The position numbers and the translations under genes are program-made. The notes under the pieces are model-generated. The model was given only the letters and a program-made list of their open reading frames with translations. It was not told where the DNA came from and did no database searches. Shown one piece after another: positions 21,201 to 35,899 of a stretch of DNA of 64,000 bases (position 1 is its first letter; the number at the start of each line of letters is the position of its first letter). The stretch is from Rhabdornis inornatus (taxonomy: Eukaryota; Chordata; Aves; Passeriformes; Rhabdornithidae). Location of the stretch: positions 496,001 through 560,000 of the forward strand of contig VWZS01003516.1 of NCBI GenBank assembly GCA_013397075.1. Reading direction: 5' to 3'.

Positions 21201-23752
21201 CCCAAACTGGCCTGATTTTTCCCAAGACAAAGCTATGTATTCTGCTACCTTTAAACAGAGCACATTGCTAGAGCTGAGGCTTTGCCCTCCTGCAGGCTCT
21301 GGCTCTACCATTGCTCACATCTTACCCTCAGAGCAGACCACTTGGATTCTCGTATTTTGGGATAGTTCTTATGAGCTAGAAGGCCATATAAGGGTCTGCA
21401 GAGATGCTCTACACTGGTGTGTAGTGGCCATCCTCCCATCAAAGCCCAGATACCAGTATCATCTTCTCTGGCCTGTCTTCGTTGTTGAATCCCCTGGACT
21501 AAAACCCTCACAATGCTCTTTAACTTCCCAGTGTGCCGAAAGAAAGAAAATAGGTTCCTCCATCTACTCCTCCATTTTCTGACCTGTGTGATGATCAAGT
21601 GACTGTTCTGCTCCTTCTGCCATTATTTTGAGACTGAGGACCACAGGAGTCCAGACACATCAGCAAGTTGAGCTGACAGACCCTATCAATTAGTGCAGTA
21701 CTTTCAGCCCACATATCTGATACCTTCTCCTAGACTGTAGCATTGACAAAACTTTAAGATGTGTCAGAGATTCCTCACTCAGAAGACTGATCAGTGTGTG
21801 CTGTCCCTGACCTTCTTTGCAGGACTTCTTTCACTTCTTTTCAGGATGACCTTTTTGCTGTGAGTCTGTAGAGTCTTAGTGGGGCTCTTGATGTATCTCA
21901 CTGTTTTCTTCTTCCAAGAAAGTTGATGTCCCCAAGCAGAGTAAAGCTGATTCTCTTTGCATGGCAGAGCACATGCTCAACCAATAAGCGACACGCTTCT
22001 TCTCTGAGCACCAGCCAACTCATAAACCAGCCCCTGGGAGCTTCATCTGCTTCTTTCCCTTCTGAAGCAATCAGAGACAATGAGTGTTCACAGCCCCACT
22101 GCCTGCACACCCAGCAGCACAGGAGCACAGCTCTGGATGAGGCAGCCTGTGTGACTCAGCTCTGCCTGCAAATGTGACAACCTTTGTTAGGAAGAAAACC
22201 TAGGGGTTTGCTACCAAAATAAACTCAGCCCTGAGTGCATCTGAACTGCCTGACATTATCAGACAGGCTGTGTAGTGCATTCCATCTCTCCTCCACCAAG
22301 CCCTTTCTTAACTGTCTAGCTTAACACCCCTGCAACCCTCTGGCCAGCATATTCCCAGGTATGAACAGAGAAGTCTGAGCTATACTTTATCTTTTTCTCC
22401 TGAAAAATGCCCTAGTTTGAACTTTCCAGCCAGTTATTCCAAGCTGTGGTAGCATTAATCAAACTAATGATATCTGGTTATCTGCAGGAAAATCAATATT
22501 ATATGGCACAAAAAAGAATCCCACAATTAATAGTGTACTGTGCAGTGTCTGTGTTCCTGTGCCAGTTCTGAAGACATTATGAATTACTTATCTTTTTTTT
22601 CTTTTTTTTTTTTCCCTGTCTACTCCCTGGAGGAGAATGTGGTATAATGAGGGTTATTGGAACCCTGCAGCTGTCCAAGGATAGGATAGCTTAGCTGTTG
22701 GCTTTACTGTGTTACTCATGCAAGGTTATTATGGTCATGGATGCCAGTGACAGCCTCAGGTCTCTGCTCTGCCCAGACACTTTGTGCAAACTGTTTGTAT
22801 TGAAACAACAACTCCTAGGATAAAGCCCCAGAGAAAAGAGATTGCAGATCTAAATGAAACCACAGTGACCTGTGGTTTGGAGACCACCAAATCAGCTCCA
22901 TCAGGAAGGGGAACATCCACCACTTCAGTCTGCTCTTCTCCTTTAGAAAAGAAAAAGAAAAAGAAAGCATGGGGCTCTTCTCCAAACAATGCTGTGGCCA
23001 GGAACTGATTTGTCTTAAATCTGTCTGCAGTGCCTGCTGCTGGGTTTTATGATTGTGGCTCTTCAGCCATCCAGCAGCAATAAGAATAATTTAGTGACCA
23101 AAAATTGCCTTCATGTCCCAGTTAAGACTGTTACCTGTCAGTTTTGAGTCAATTGCTGAAGCCATGATTTAACATTTTTACTGCACTGCCAAGAAAAATT
23201 GCTGTTTGATACGAGATGTCCCAACCTTTCCCCATCTTTTCCAGCAAAAGGCATTGTTGACCAACTAAGACAGTAAAAAAGATGCTAAAATTTGGCTAAA
23301 CCCAAGAGCAGGATACTGGATAAGAAGGCACTGAACATGTCAACTGTTCTTAATCAGACACTTTGACTCAGGATGCTTTGTAAAAGAGGCTCATTGCTGA
23401 TAACAGGGGCTCTGCAGTGACTTCAGTGACATATCCAGACTTTTTTCTCCATTCTCCTTCTAGTTTTACGGGTGTCTTGGAAACAAGAACATAGTATGAT
23501 AGAATCATGATGTCCTTTTCCACTCCAGTGATGTTTTTCTCTAAGTTTGTTTGCTCTGGGCTCCCTCCAGGGGTCCTCAGAGGGGTGTCTTCAACCTCTT
23601 TACTTGGGTCAAACAGACAAACCCTTGGTGCTGTGACCCAGAGGTCTTTGAGCAGTAGAGAAAACCCCCCTGCTGCAGCATATGTTCAGAGCCACAGGAA
23701 CCCTTCATATTTCCCCTTTCTGCTGGGAAAAGCCCTTGGTGAAAATGGGATG
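18207..23752. other. Noncoding stretch with simple repeats and a possible regulatory block
   Basis: No exon was recognised. There is a GA-rich microsatellite at 18400-18431, an AT-rich block at 19030-19340 with ATCAAAG, CTTTGTT and CATCTG words (TCF/SOX/E-box-like), (AAAAC)n at 20073-20098, T-rich runs at 22591-22615 and an AAAAAG repeat at 22942-22963. The ORF at 21175-21582 (135 codons) has no family motif. Confidence 0.35.
20073..20098. repeat. (AAAAC)n simple repeat
   Basis: Four full AAAAC units flanked by A-rich sequence, followed by a poly(A) run at 20103-20112. Confidence 0.9.
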
Positions 23753-24319
23753 TGTTGTGGGTTTTAAGCCCAGCTGAAAGTTTGGCACCACACACCTGCT
23801 TGTTCAACCTCCCTCTCTCTCTCCCTCCCCCCACCCCGGTGAAATGGGGATGGGAATCAAAGTGAAATCTGTATGTTGAGATAAAAGCTGTTTAATTATT
23901 GAGAATAAAGTAAAATACAGCAATAATGGTAAAAGGGGAAAAACGAGTGATGCATGATGCTATTGCTCACCACCTGCTGATCAATGCCAGAACTGATTCT
24001 TGAGCCCAGACTGGTTTCCTCTTCCAGGAAACTTCCCTAGTTTATATACTGGGTATGACATTCTGCATTGAGGAATACCCTTTTGGTCAGTTCAGGTCAC
24101 CTGAATCCCAGCTATGCTCCCTCCCAGTTTCTTTTGTGAAAGAAACAAAGCCCATGAGAGGAGGAAAAAACCCAAAGTCCTTGACTTAGGATAAACACGA
24201 CTTAGCAAGAAACCAAACCATCAGTGTGCTATCAACACCATTCTCATTCTGACTCCAAAACACAGCACTGTGACAGCTACTGTGAAGAAACTAACTGTGT
24301 CCTAGCTGAAACCAGGACA
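23753..24319 (-). mobile_element. Solo ERVL-type LTR (avian endogenous retrovirus)
   Basis: On the minus strand it runs from TGTCCTGGTTTCAGC at 24319 to CCACAACA at 23753 (567 bp), with a TATATAAAC word near 24043-24051. The same family occurs at 9766-10358. The five bases outside each end are GGATG (23748-23752) and GGGTG (24320-24324), a 5-bp target-site duplication with one mismatch, as ERVL elements make. No internal region is attached, so this is a solo LTR left by recombination. Confidence 0.85.
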
Positions 24320-27300
24320 GGGTGACAGCTGGAGCAAGTGCCCTCTGCAAACACGTGGATCAAGGGAATGGGATCAGGTGGCATCCAGACCTCAGCCACA
24401 TCTGGACCCCTTCACAGTGTGTCTAAGGGGAGAGGCAGGAGAACAGAGAAACAAATCCTTCAGACTGCTTTAGGAGGCAGCTCTGCTTCCCTATTTAGAT
24501 CCTCTGCTTCCCTTGCCATGTGGTTTGCATTTGTCTCTTTTTTTCACGTGGAAATACTGCTTTTGAAGCCATCAGCAGGGATGAACGTAGCAGCCATGAC
24601 ATCATTGCCAACGTGCTTCTCCCACCTGCACCTTGGCAGCTTTTGACAAAGTGGGAAATCCCAGGGGGACTCTTGTGGCTTTGGCAGGTTTGTTCTGCTC
24701 TTGCTTGCAGGCAGTCTCAGTAAACAGCAGGCAAAGATGTCAGGAAGAAGGAAGCAGTAGAAGGACTCGGCAAAAGAGGTAAGTTAATTAGAAAGAGGCA
24801 GCATCAATTATTGTGACATTTAATATCAGTTTTTTCCTTTTAATAGAGAGCACACTGATTCCTTTGGGGAAATCTGCTATCAGCTTTGAGCCAAATGCCC
24901 AACAAACAAGAGCTAGCACAAGCCCTCTGCAAGTTCATTATACCCTGTGAAATTATCCCTGCTGCAGACCTGGCCTTGTCAGTGCTCCACAGCCCTGTGG
25001 CTGCCTCAGCACACCCCTCTGAAAGCACAACCCAGACACCTTGTGACTTCATTAGAGAGGTTTATTGCTTACTACAAGATTCCTTGGTTTTATTCAAACC
25101 TTCATTAGGACTTGTCATAGAAAAGCTGTGTGTTAATAAAAGAAAACAAACAAATAGAAAAAAGGAGAAAGCTTTCCTGCTACTGAGTCTACTAATGAGA
25201 TCTGAGCAGATAAATAAGAGACAAAGCAAAGCAAAGGACTCAGATGTATTTCCACTGAACTGCAGCCAGGAACAGTGTTTGGAGCAGGGGTAGAAGTATT
25301 CCCCCTGACCTTCGTCCAGCTGTGCCAAAGAAGCCATGCAGGTTCAGCCATGACCCCTTGGGTACCTCCAGGACCACAGGGACTGAAGCAGCTGCTTCAC
25401 ATTGCAATTCAACCTGTTTGTTCCCTGTTACCAAGTTCCTGCAAAAACTTGTGTAGAGATGTCTGCACACACTGTCACCACCCCTCTGAGTGCAGGATGT
25501 TCAGACATTTATTTCAGCCATTTTTAGGTGTCCAAGTCCCAAAAGGGTGGTCCCACACTCTTACATTTAGCACTCAGGCTGTCCATCCTTTGTCCACTTT
25601 GAGAGTGCTGCATTCAGATAGATTAGTTTGGAAAGATATGTTTTAGTCTGATTGCAAAATAAGAGGGAAGCTCCCTGTTGTTCGGGTCATAATTATGATT
25701 CTTCTTGAAGCTCTTTGCTGCCTGCACAGGAACATTGGCTCAGAGCTCTCACTGGCCAGTCAGTTACAAAATAATTCGTACGGATGGCAGAGTTGCAGAT
25801 GATCTCCTAGGCATTTATTAATTCTGCATTTCCACTTCTAAATAGGCCAAGAAGCATTTCCTCCTCTTCATTTTCCACCTAAATGCTTCAGCTGCTGGAA
25901 TGAGAGGTCAAACTAGAAGCATTTGTACCCAGCTGTGGGCAGCTCTCTCTTGCCCACATGCAGTTCTTCCCTGTCATCCCAGGAGATTAACATTGTATGG
26001 CATCCTTGGCCACAAGACCTTTCAAAGGAGATTTCCCATGGAGAATCAACAAATTCAGCTGTCACTTTCTCACAGCATCTGCAGCATGAGCTCTGGTTAA
26101 AAAGAGATATTTTTAGCCTGGAGGTACTTGGCCAACTGGCATGGGGCTGTCCCTGTTGCCTGAGGATATAAAAGGGAAGGTAGAGGTCCAGAGTTCCCAG
26201 GACCATCTGTGTTTTGGAAACTGTTTGCAGCTGATGTCCTCTGCAAGGAAAGGGTGTTCTTTTCCTTGTGAGCCAATGTCATGTCAGTCAAAACTGCCCC
26301 TTTTGAAAATTCATGCACTGTGCTTATTGAGTGTGTTCTGAGCCTTTCTAAGTGGTAAAATATGTATCAAATACCATCCCACAGTACCCCAGGGAAACAG
26401 AAGAGAATGGAGCTGCCCTGGTATGCATTCTACTAGGTGTGCCTGGCATGCATAGCAATAGTATAGAGCCAGTCCTTGGATTCTTCATTGCTTTTTGCTG
26501 CTTATTATTATCTTGCAGTAGAAATGCTCTAAGTGGCTCAGGGAGCCAGAGACAGCTACTGCAGCCATCATCAGATCCAAATCAATAATGGATACCATCC
26601 AGAGATGCTTCAGGATGAGAGGCATTTCACTTTCAGAAAACCGATTCTTGAAGTGAAGCAGCTGGCATTGTTAAAAAGACAATGAAACAGCAGAGTGGGG
26701 TAAAAAGTATTAACAAAAGAATGTTCATCAAAAAAGTTATTAGTCACTTTGCTAAGAGGAGAAAAAAAAAGGCCAGCTTCTTAACTGATTAGGGCTCCTT
26801 TTCTGGCCATAAAGGTCTCCCCTGCCCCCAAATCCAGGGCCCAGTTTAACAAGTGAATCTTTGGAGATGCCAAAGATGGTCCCAGTGCTCACTCTCACAC
26901 ACTCAGGTACACACGTAGAGCACTGGCCACTTCCAAGAAAGACTTTTCTGCCTTTTACTGAGCTACTTTGAAGCCACAGCATCCGTGGCCGTGGGTGCAG
27001 ACAGGGTAGCACAGGGAAGGAGAGTGAAGAGCCAGGGCTGAAACAGTTTAAGCTATTCTTGTCCCAGGAAGGTCCTTGACTTCTTGCACCTGTCCAGTTC
27101 TGAGCTGTGTCACCAGTACCTTCTCCTAAAAACTAAATAATTGATGCTTAAGCTACAGTGCAGCTGTAAAGAACACATGCAGACTTGATTTAAAATGTGG
27201 GTTTCATTCAGTTATATGCCAATTAATTACTAGGCAAAGACTATGTTTATGTACAATGAGCTGCACCTCATTGATCACTCTACATTTATGTGTCCTGATG

Positions 27301-28532
27301 GTGTGGAAGTTTTTTACTGTATATCTAAGAGTTAAGGCTTTATCTCCATGAAAGCAGCAGCTCATCCAGTGAGGGATGAGCCACAAGGGCTGATCCAGTG
27401 GCTTTGCATGTGCCTGACTCAGAGAGGAGATCCAGGAACAACCCCTGGCTGGGATACTGGCCCTGGTCTGCCCTAAGCTCTAAGAAAATCTCTTCAGGCT
27501 GTCATGGCATGAACAGACTTTCTGTCAAATGGGATAATATTGTCTCCTTTGAATAGGAAAAAGCTTTACCACAGTTAGCAATGCTGGGTCACCTGCTCTT
27601 GGGAGCCTAAGGAAAAATTGCTGTATACAAACAGCTTCAATAACTACTTTTGTATATTCAGTAAACAGAGTGGTTAAAAATTATACCCTCGGTGAGTATC
27701 CAACAGTGTACCCTTTTAAGATTGGAAATGAGTTCTGGATTGTCTGAGTAAAAACAGCTTTTAACTAACAGGATGGAGTCTAATGAGAGATCAATGTCTA
27801 TTGTGGGAGAATTATCCTCCTCCCCAGGAAGCCAAAGGAGACATTTGCCACTGTGGGGAGTGCTGAGATTTGGGAAATAGGCAGGAGGAAAGAAGTAGGC
27901 TTCATTTTTGGTTATCAGCACTACACTGCAGCCCAACAGGAAACTGACTCCAAAACCAAACCTATTTCAGAGCCTGATTTCAGCATGCAGCGATCCTGCA
28001 GGATATTTAGTTAAATGTACAGTGCATATTAACATAAAAGCTAATAAAGCACAATGAAACCCAAATCACAATCATTCCTGAGGGAGTCTTCAGGAGCCCC
28101 CCTTGGCAGACTTGAGACAAAGCTGTCGTGTGAGTGGGAGATGTGCCCTGAACATGCAGATCCCTGCATGGTGGCAGAGCAGCTGTAAAAGGAGGAGTGA
28201 AGAGGAGAAGTCCAAAGCTGAGGAGTTTGTGACCCTACTGCAGTACTTCTAGCTCCAGGTATATAAAACTAGATATTTACAAAAAAATATCTCCTTTCCT
28301 AACTACATTCATCAAAGCAAAACAGGTGGAATGTCGAAGGCTCCAACCTGATCATTGGGTCTTTCTAAATGAAAGAACCAAAGCTTTGCATGTAGAAAAT
28401 GTGTAAGTGCACCACATCGAGTATCAACACTAGGGAAGGATTCTGTAGAGAATCATCAGAGTCTCCAGCTGTGCAGGCAGCTGTAAATTACTGCCAAAGG
28501 CCAAATTTGCTATTGACCTAACTGGCCATGGG

Positions 28533-28588
28533 GTGAGATCACCCATTGGTGATCTCACGATCACCAATAACTCATCGATGAGTTATTG
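28533..28588. repeat. Interlocking perfect palindromes
   Basis: Three overlapping inverted repeats occur in 56 bp. GTGAGATCACC (28533-28543) pairs with GGTGATCTCAC (28548-28558) around a 4-base loop. GGTGATC (28548-28554) pairs with GATCACC (28559-28565) around TCAC. A perfect 24-bp palindrome occupies 28565-28588 (half-site CAATAACTCATC). The first two stems compete for the same bases, so the DNA or RNA could switch between folds. No known element was recognised. Confidence 0.9.
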
Positions 28589-31500
28589 TGGTTAATTCTT
28601 CTGGTTCTGAAGTTGTTTCATCTTGTTAGGTATCTACAAAGAAATAAGCAATATAACCTTTGTCATGCTGAGTTGCCAGTGAGTGAAAAGGAAATATATG
28701 GGGAATAAATCTGCAATGAACTGCTTATGGGAGGAGAAAGGCACTGAATGTGCTCATGTGTGCAGAGGGTGATTGATAGGGAAACACGCACCTTTCTTCA
28801 AACCTTCCCTTGGATAACACACTTCACACAAGCAATCACTAAAACTTCTGCACTTAGCTGGGAAAATTCCTGAACATGGTGATTTGTTCAGAACACAATG
28901 CAGGAATATAAAGGCAGAAGATTAAAATTCTTGTACAGCTTTAGGCTTGCCTTCCTCTAGGCTTGGCCTCTCTTCACCATCCTGGTTTACAGGCCCATCA
29001 GGGACAGCCAGGTTAATTGTTTTACAAATCAGTTTTGGTGGGCTCAAGAAGCTTAATTTTACTTTAAGCAGAGAATCCTGTTTTGCCAATGAAATGGGAG
29101 CAGGAAGACAGATTCAGTGGCTTTTTAAAGTCTTTTCTAGCTCTGTTGTCAAGAATTTGTTTGACCTTCCTTCTGAGGAAGCAGCAGTGGGGCTGCATGG
29201 CTACTAAGAGGGGCAGCCACTTGTGTTCTTCTTGCAGGGTCATTTTTGTGTTCTGATTCTCCCATCTAAGTGCTTCCATACCTTTCAGAAAAACAACATC
29301 CCAGCCATTTCTACCCAGATGACTGACAAGGGAATGCACCACCATTACCTGCATTACCTGCTCATGTTCCTTTTGTAGTTCTGCTCTATGAAGTGTTGGT
29401 AATGCTGTACTCACCTCCTTAATGCACTTGTTTCCAACCCCCTGCATTAACTGTATATTCAATTATGCTGGAAGAAAATCTCATTCTGAAACTGGAAACC
29501 TCCCCACACACAGCTTCTCTGCTGCTGACCTTCTTCAAAGTCATGAAGACAGTCTGTGTCCTTTAGGGATTTCTCCTCATCTGGAATTAATAGCTTTCTT
29601 CCCAGAATAATCAAATCTCTTGCTACTCATCATGTATTTCCTAAAAATGTTGGTCCACCCAGGTTTGGAGCGTTGTCCTAGGTTTGGAGCACCCACTGTG
29701 AAAGTCCTTTAGTCTCACAGCTGGCACCACTTTCAGCAGGAGATCACTGCTGGAGATGCTAAGGACTTCCTGAGATCACTTCCAACCTGTAGTTTCCTCA
29801 AATTCCATGGGGAAAACCCAGATGGTGCATGTCACATATGGGAAGGAGTCTAGCAGCTGCCTGCTAAACTCCATGTACTAGTTCCCTGCAGATCCCTTTA
29901 GCTTCTTACCCTCTCTCAGTGGTGAGTTAACTCAGATTTGCCAGGAAGGCAACCAGCTCCAGTCTGGGAATCAGCCTGAGTGAAAAAGCCTGATGGAAAA
30001 ACAGAAATAATAAATCCATCTGGACCCCAGAGCTGTATCACTTCCCTGACCTGAGCTGTGGTATTGCCCAGTGCAGGCTGTGTAACTCCTCCCTCCCTAC
30101 AAACCCAAGGAATCTCTCTCAGATGTGCCAGCACTGAATTCCATCCCCATCCCACAGATGATGACTGGAGCTGAATCACCTAATGACTGCCAAGGTCATC
30201 TTGGATGGGTCAAGGCCACTCTCCCAAGGCTGCAGCAGGGAATCAGGAGCTGGCAGCTGACACAGGAAGGACACAGCCCCAAGTCTGGGTCCCACTGTCC
30301 CCAGGGCTCTCCCAGAAGCCAGGCAGCAAGGGCAAGGATGTTCAAGGGCAAGCAGGGGCTAGGATTGCTCATAGTTTCAGTCACAAGTAGAAGCTTCTTG
30401 AACCTCTTTTCCTAACTCTGTGCATTCACACACATTATTTATAACCCCATTTCTTTCCTAGGGCTATCCACAAAACAGAAATGTCAGATTCTCATGCTGT
30501 CAGGAGGGAACTCAGCATCCTATTTTGGACTAAAGCATATATTAGCATCTAAGCCTGAAATCTTTGACACTTGATTTGTCATGGCTGAGTTTCCTACACC
30601 CTGAAAACTTCTAATTCAGGCTCCAGGAGGAATCCACCCAGTGAGTTTTCCCCACAATGGACTGTAGTCACTTTATACCCCTATTACATCTCTGCAAGAA
30701 GTTCAAACAATTGTTTTCCGTTGAATTCCTGGGGTGTCTTCCATGCAAATCATGATGGAGGCATTCTTTTGCACAACAAACTAACACATTCTTCACTTGG
30801 ATTATTTGAATTGGTATGGGGTTTCTTGTTTCTTCATTTTTTAAAGTAAGATTTAGTCCAGAAACTGCAAAGCAACACAAAAGATCAAAATTTGTCGTTT
30901 CTCACAGAAGGGGGAAAGATAAATGCAATGAAATAATAATTTAATCTCCTGTAAACAATTTTGTGGATAAATGCAATGAGATGTGTCCTGCATATGAATA
31001 CTGCCAGACAGCCCTTTATAGATCTTAAGCTTGTATTGATCTGTGCATCCATAAAAGCTCTTATTCGTCAGGCATAAGAGAACAGACTCAGTATGCATGA
31101 CCACACATGCCAATGTCAATGGAGCTATAAAGCTGCACCCTCAGAAAAATAAATTGTAAGTCAGATTTTAGTTCAAAAGAATGGAAATCTGTGACATTAA
31201 GAATTAAAAATCAAAGTCTCCTGACCCAGATTAACTTTCTTTGCTCAATCACCCATACATAACATGCTCTAAATCAGCTCCTGAAGATGTCCTTTTGCAT
31301 GTTTTTCATGATTAATTGAATTAGCAATTGATTTGTATAATATGACTCACTTAGAAATAAAGACACACCAAACTGACAGCATGCACACCATTCAGGTAGC
31401 AACAAATCACAGGTCCTACAGTTAATCTCACCCCAGGCCTCCGGGGCAATGCAGATTTCTGTCTCCTCTCCAGAGCACAGACTCTCAGAGTGCCTGTGCT

Positions 31501-34500
31501 CCTCCGTGTGTGTGCAAACCAAACAAACATGCACACACATGTCCTGCAAAGGCACAAAGAGCTTCAGTCATTGCAGGGGTGATTCTTTCTGGGGCTGATT
31601 TATAGATGCTCTGCTGAGCCCTGACTTGGGGCTTGTATGGCTTGGAAAAAGGGTGCAGGGCTTAAGAGAAAGCAACTAAAGATGGTTTCCTTTGAGGTTA
31701 GGCAGGAATAGGGGAAAGCATCTAAATTATTAAAGTTGAGAGAGGGTGTTTAGTCATTCCTGGCCTAGGGTTAGAGTAGGACTTCTCATTGTCCTGGGTT
31801 TGGGTCACGTTTTGGTCTTTACTAGCAAGATTTAGGATTAAGGCCCATAGGTTTATGTAGACAGAGCTGAAAAGGTGGACTTGATGGGATAAAGATCATG
31901 CAGGGGTATGTGGGGTTTTTCAGAGTCAAACTGTGTGAGTGCTGAGACATGCAGAGGGGGATAAAGCAGAGTGAAGGACAGGAGCCCCCACAGACCCATG
32001 TCTGGAGTTAGTGATGAAGAGTGCAGAGCCAGCCAGAATGAGGTCAGAGCAGCTGCACACACCTTGCTCCTCAGGCCGTGGGTTTGGCTTGTAGGGTCTC
32101 CAGAAGAGGACAAAGCTGAAGATTAGATGTTTGACCTAGCTGAGGTCAATGTATGGCTGAGTGAGATCCTGGAATTAGATTTTTACACAAGGGACAGAGC
32201 CTTGCTGGCTGCACCACAGCCCAGCACACGACAGGTAGCTCACAGCTGGGTGCATGAAGGATGCTCAGTAGCATGTGACAGCCCACATTTTCCAGCTTCC
32301 AGCAGACACCAGCAGTTTCCCAGCCCCTTTCCCAGGATGATTCTGGCCTTACCAGCAGTGTGAATCCTTCCATGGTGCTAAAAGCTATTGCAAGAGCCCT
32401 GGGCTGCCAGGGAAGGAGGATGGCTAACAGCAGTGGGAAGGGATGACCTTTCCTTGGCCCAATTATTTTGATATTTAAAATGTGGATCCAGAAATAAGAG
32501 TTCATCATTTCCTTTGCCCGACATCATTATGCAGTGAGAAATGGGCAATACTGTGAATTATTACAAACTGGCACCAGACCGAGACTGCTTTTTTCTTTTC
32601 CCCTTTCTTTTGCTTTCCTGAGAAGCATCCCCATTCGTGTACTGAAGCAGCAGCTTTTCATGAGAAAATAACATTTTTATGCCTGTCAAAATTTCCTTTC
32701 ATTTATGCCAAGAAGTCACGACTGATGCCATGTCTCCTTTTCTCCTGGGTGTGAATCTCTTTCCCAGCACCAGTTAAGTGGAGGGAAGAGTGAACTTTAT
32801 CTTTCCTGTCAGCTTGGCTAGACGTTACTGGGAACAGGAACAGGCAAGATCCCATTTTCTTCCCTGTCAGTTTAACCCTGAAAATCCTGATGCTTGAATG
32901 GGTATTGTTTAATCCCAGGCTAAGCAGTGGCCATTTCCAGGGGACTCAGGGTAGTTTCCCCTTCCACACTTAGGAAAAGCAGTTCTGACTTGTTAAAAAT
33001 AACATCCCCATGTGTAAGAAGAATGGGGTTTATTCCTATATGCCACTGAAATATTTTCAAATCCACTGAAAAAAATACCTCTCCCCCAAATTCTTGGGTA
33101 AATTCTTTGGATTGCAATTTTTAGGAGGCAGGCAGAGCTTTACTGATGTAAAGACCCTGGGATTTGGCTCGTGGGTCATCAATCTGCATAAACACGCAGC
33201 AGCTATGTAGTCATTACCATAGTAATTCCCCCCCTTTATAATTTCTCTGCCATACAGGCTGGGGGAAAGAGAATAATTTTGTTCTCTGAAGCTACATCAT
33301 GACATTAAAGCAGTGTCCCTGCTGGCCTCGGGTCCTGCTTGAATAGAGCTGCTCAAAAAAGTTGTGTAGTGCTTTGTTTTGCTCGAAAATGCTGATATGC
33401 AGAAATGAAAACTGGCTTTCTGGGAAATGGCCAGTTTTGATGCATTTTTCAGCTTTTTTATTCTCCCCTCCCTTTTTTCCCTCCTTTACAGAAGAAGGTT
33501 TTGAAACAGTAAATTACCAGCAGCATATTAAAACAAAAAAATATGCTGGTTGCTCTTTCTGTCTAGAAAATTAATTACTCTAGTGAGACTAAAGTTATTT
33601 TAAAACTAGGGATGCTTCAAGTCAAAGGGAAGTATTTCTGAGATGTGTATTGACTTTTTCAGGTTTTCATTTCTCATATATGTCTTGCTTTTGATGTTTT
33701 TACCCTCTTTAGGTCTGGATTATATTTTAATCTAAAAAAATATAAATATTTGCAGGGTGGGGAAATTACCTCCTGCTCAGCAAGACCCCACAGTGGATGT
33801 TTCAGTGCACACGACAAACATTACAAAGTGAGTCAGTGTTCTCATCTCTTCCTGGGGGACCTGGTACTAGTTTCTTATTGTTTTCATCTCTTGGGAAGAC
33901 AAGTCATCTAGACTAAAAAACACATTTTGTTCTTTATGTTCAGGGAGAGGGAGAAAAAAAAACCCCGAAACCAACAAACTCGGGTTTGATTCATCTCTCA
34001 GCATTATTTTTATTTTTGGTCTATTGAACAAGGAGTGGAGTTTAAATCAAGTGCTGTGATCTGATGCCAGCTACTGTTATGGGGCTGTAGAGGCTGTGTT
34101 AGAGAGTTCAGCAGTCACTGGGAAGACACTAACTCTGCTGTTATTATTTTTGCAGGTATGGTCTGGGCAGAAAGAAAAACATAGATTTAGAATCCATCTC
34201 CTCGGAAGAAGTAGTAAAATAATATCAGTGCACCTTCAAGCTGAAGACTAACAGAATATCAATAACTGACATTGTACCAAGTCAGAGCTAAATTCATCTC
34301 CCATGGACCAGGTGTGACTGAATCCATACCAGCAGCACTTTTGATCTGAACAGACCTCAGTTGGGGGACAATAAATTTGAATTTCCCCAAGCAGAACAGA
34401 GACACAAGTGATAAAAAAATACCCAGAAGCAAGCATCAGGATTTGGCTGAAGTTCAAGGCTGTTTGGAATATCTCTGCACTCTCAACCTGAGAAATCCTG

Positions 34501-35899
34501 CAATATTTTTCTAGCCAGACTTTTTTTTGTGGTCTCCCTGCATGCACGTGCACACCCTCTGTCAGCTGGAGAGCACTCCCTGTGGGAGAGTCCAGGCTGG
34601 CAAAACTTCCCCACAAAAATACTCCAGCTCACATCTTTGCTACAGGCTACACAAACAGCAGGTGAAAACATTGCTGTACTGCAAAGATCTTCCCACCAGC
34701 AGGCAGACAATTTACAGAGGGATTAACTCTTCAAGGTTCAGCAAGAATTTTGTTTTTCCTCAGGTGTTTTATGTTTTCAGGGGCAGTCTGAGGTAAAGGC
34801 TAAAAAAAAAGAGCACTGGTTGGGAGTTTATAGTAGGCAAAATGTACCTAAGAGTTTGAAGAGTGTTTTTAGAGTTAGGCTCCAGAAAACACTGTGAAAT
34901 CCTCATCTGGGTATAGGCAGCCAGCATAGTTGCTTTGGTTAGTCATTCCAGTATGGCTTTACTGGAGCAACTGGTTCCAGCTCTTACAGCCTTATGCAGG
35001 AACTGATTTTTGGCTATGATCAGAAGCAGGCCACCAGGAAGGCTTTGCACAAGCCCTCTCCTGTGTTACAGAAATGCCCTGTCCCTACCCTGACCTGGCC
35101 CAAATTTGCAGTTTAGCAGAGGTACCAGGATCACAACAAAAGGCAGCTGGCAATATCCCAGGTCTGGAAACAGGGTCTGCTCTTCTCACCTGAACAAAGA
35201 GGCAAAGAGGAGTGTGATCAGGGAAGGTGCTGAGAAATTCTTGCCAATAAATGTGCCTCAACTGTTTTTATCCTCTGGATAGTCCATAGTTTCTGGGATT
35301 TTCTTTGTTTTTAAACTAACTGAAAACTCAGTTATTTTGTGTGATCTGTCATTCTTAGTTTTGCTGGCAACCCACCTTGCCTTAATGTGCCCACTCTGCC
35401 TCACAAGCCAACTTCACACAAATCCCTGGAAGAAGTCAGTGCCAAATAATGCCTGTCAAATGTTGCTCCCCCATGAAGTTTAGGCTCAGGTTTGGAAACT
35501 GGTTTTCATCTGTTTGAAAGTAGGTTTTCATCTGTTGAAACCTTAGAGTCAGCACCAACAGCAAAGATCTAAAAAATTATAATGGGACTTGGAGAAGTCA
35601 AGAGCAAAGGTTATATTTAATTTGGCTGCTTGGCATAAAGCTGAGCATTTTGCAAATTCTATAAAGGTACCTTTTCTTTTTTTTTTTCTTTTTTATTTTT
35701 TCTTGGAGAGGTTGTGTCCCAGCCATCAGGAGCGAGGAGATTAATGCACATTCAACACAAGCATCATGGGGTGTGTGTCAGAGCAGGGCAGTCCTGTGGT
35801 GGTGGGACTCAGGGCTAATTAAAGCCCAACAATGTGTCCCCAATTCATACCAACACTAGAAACAGTGGCTGATAGGGAAATTCAGGCACAGCAGCTGCT

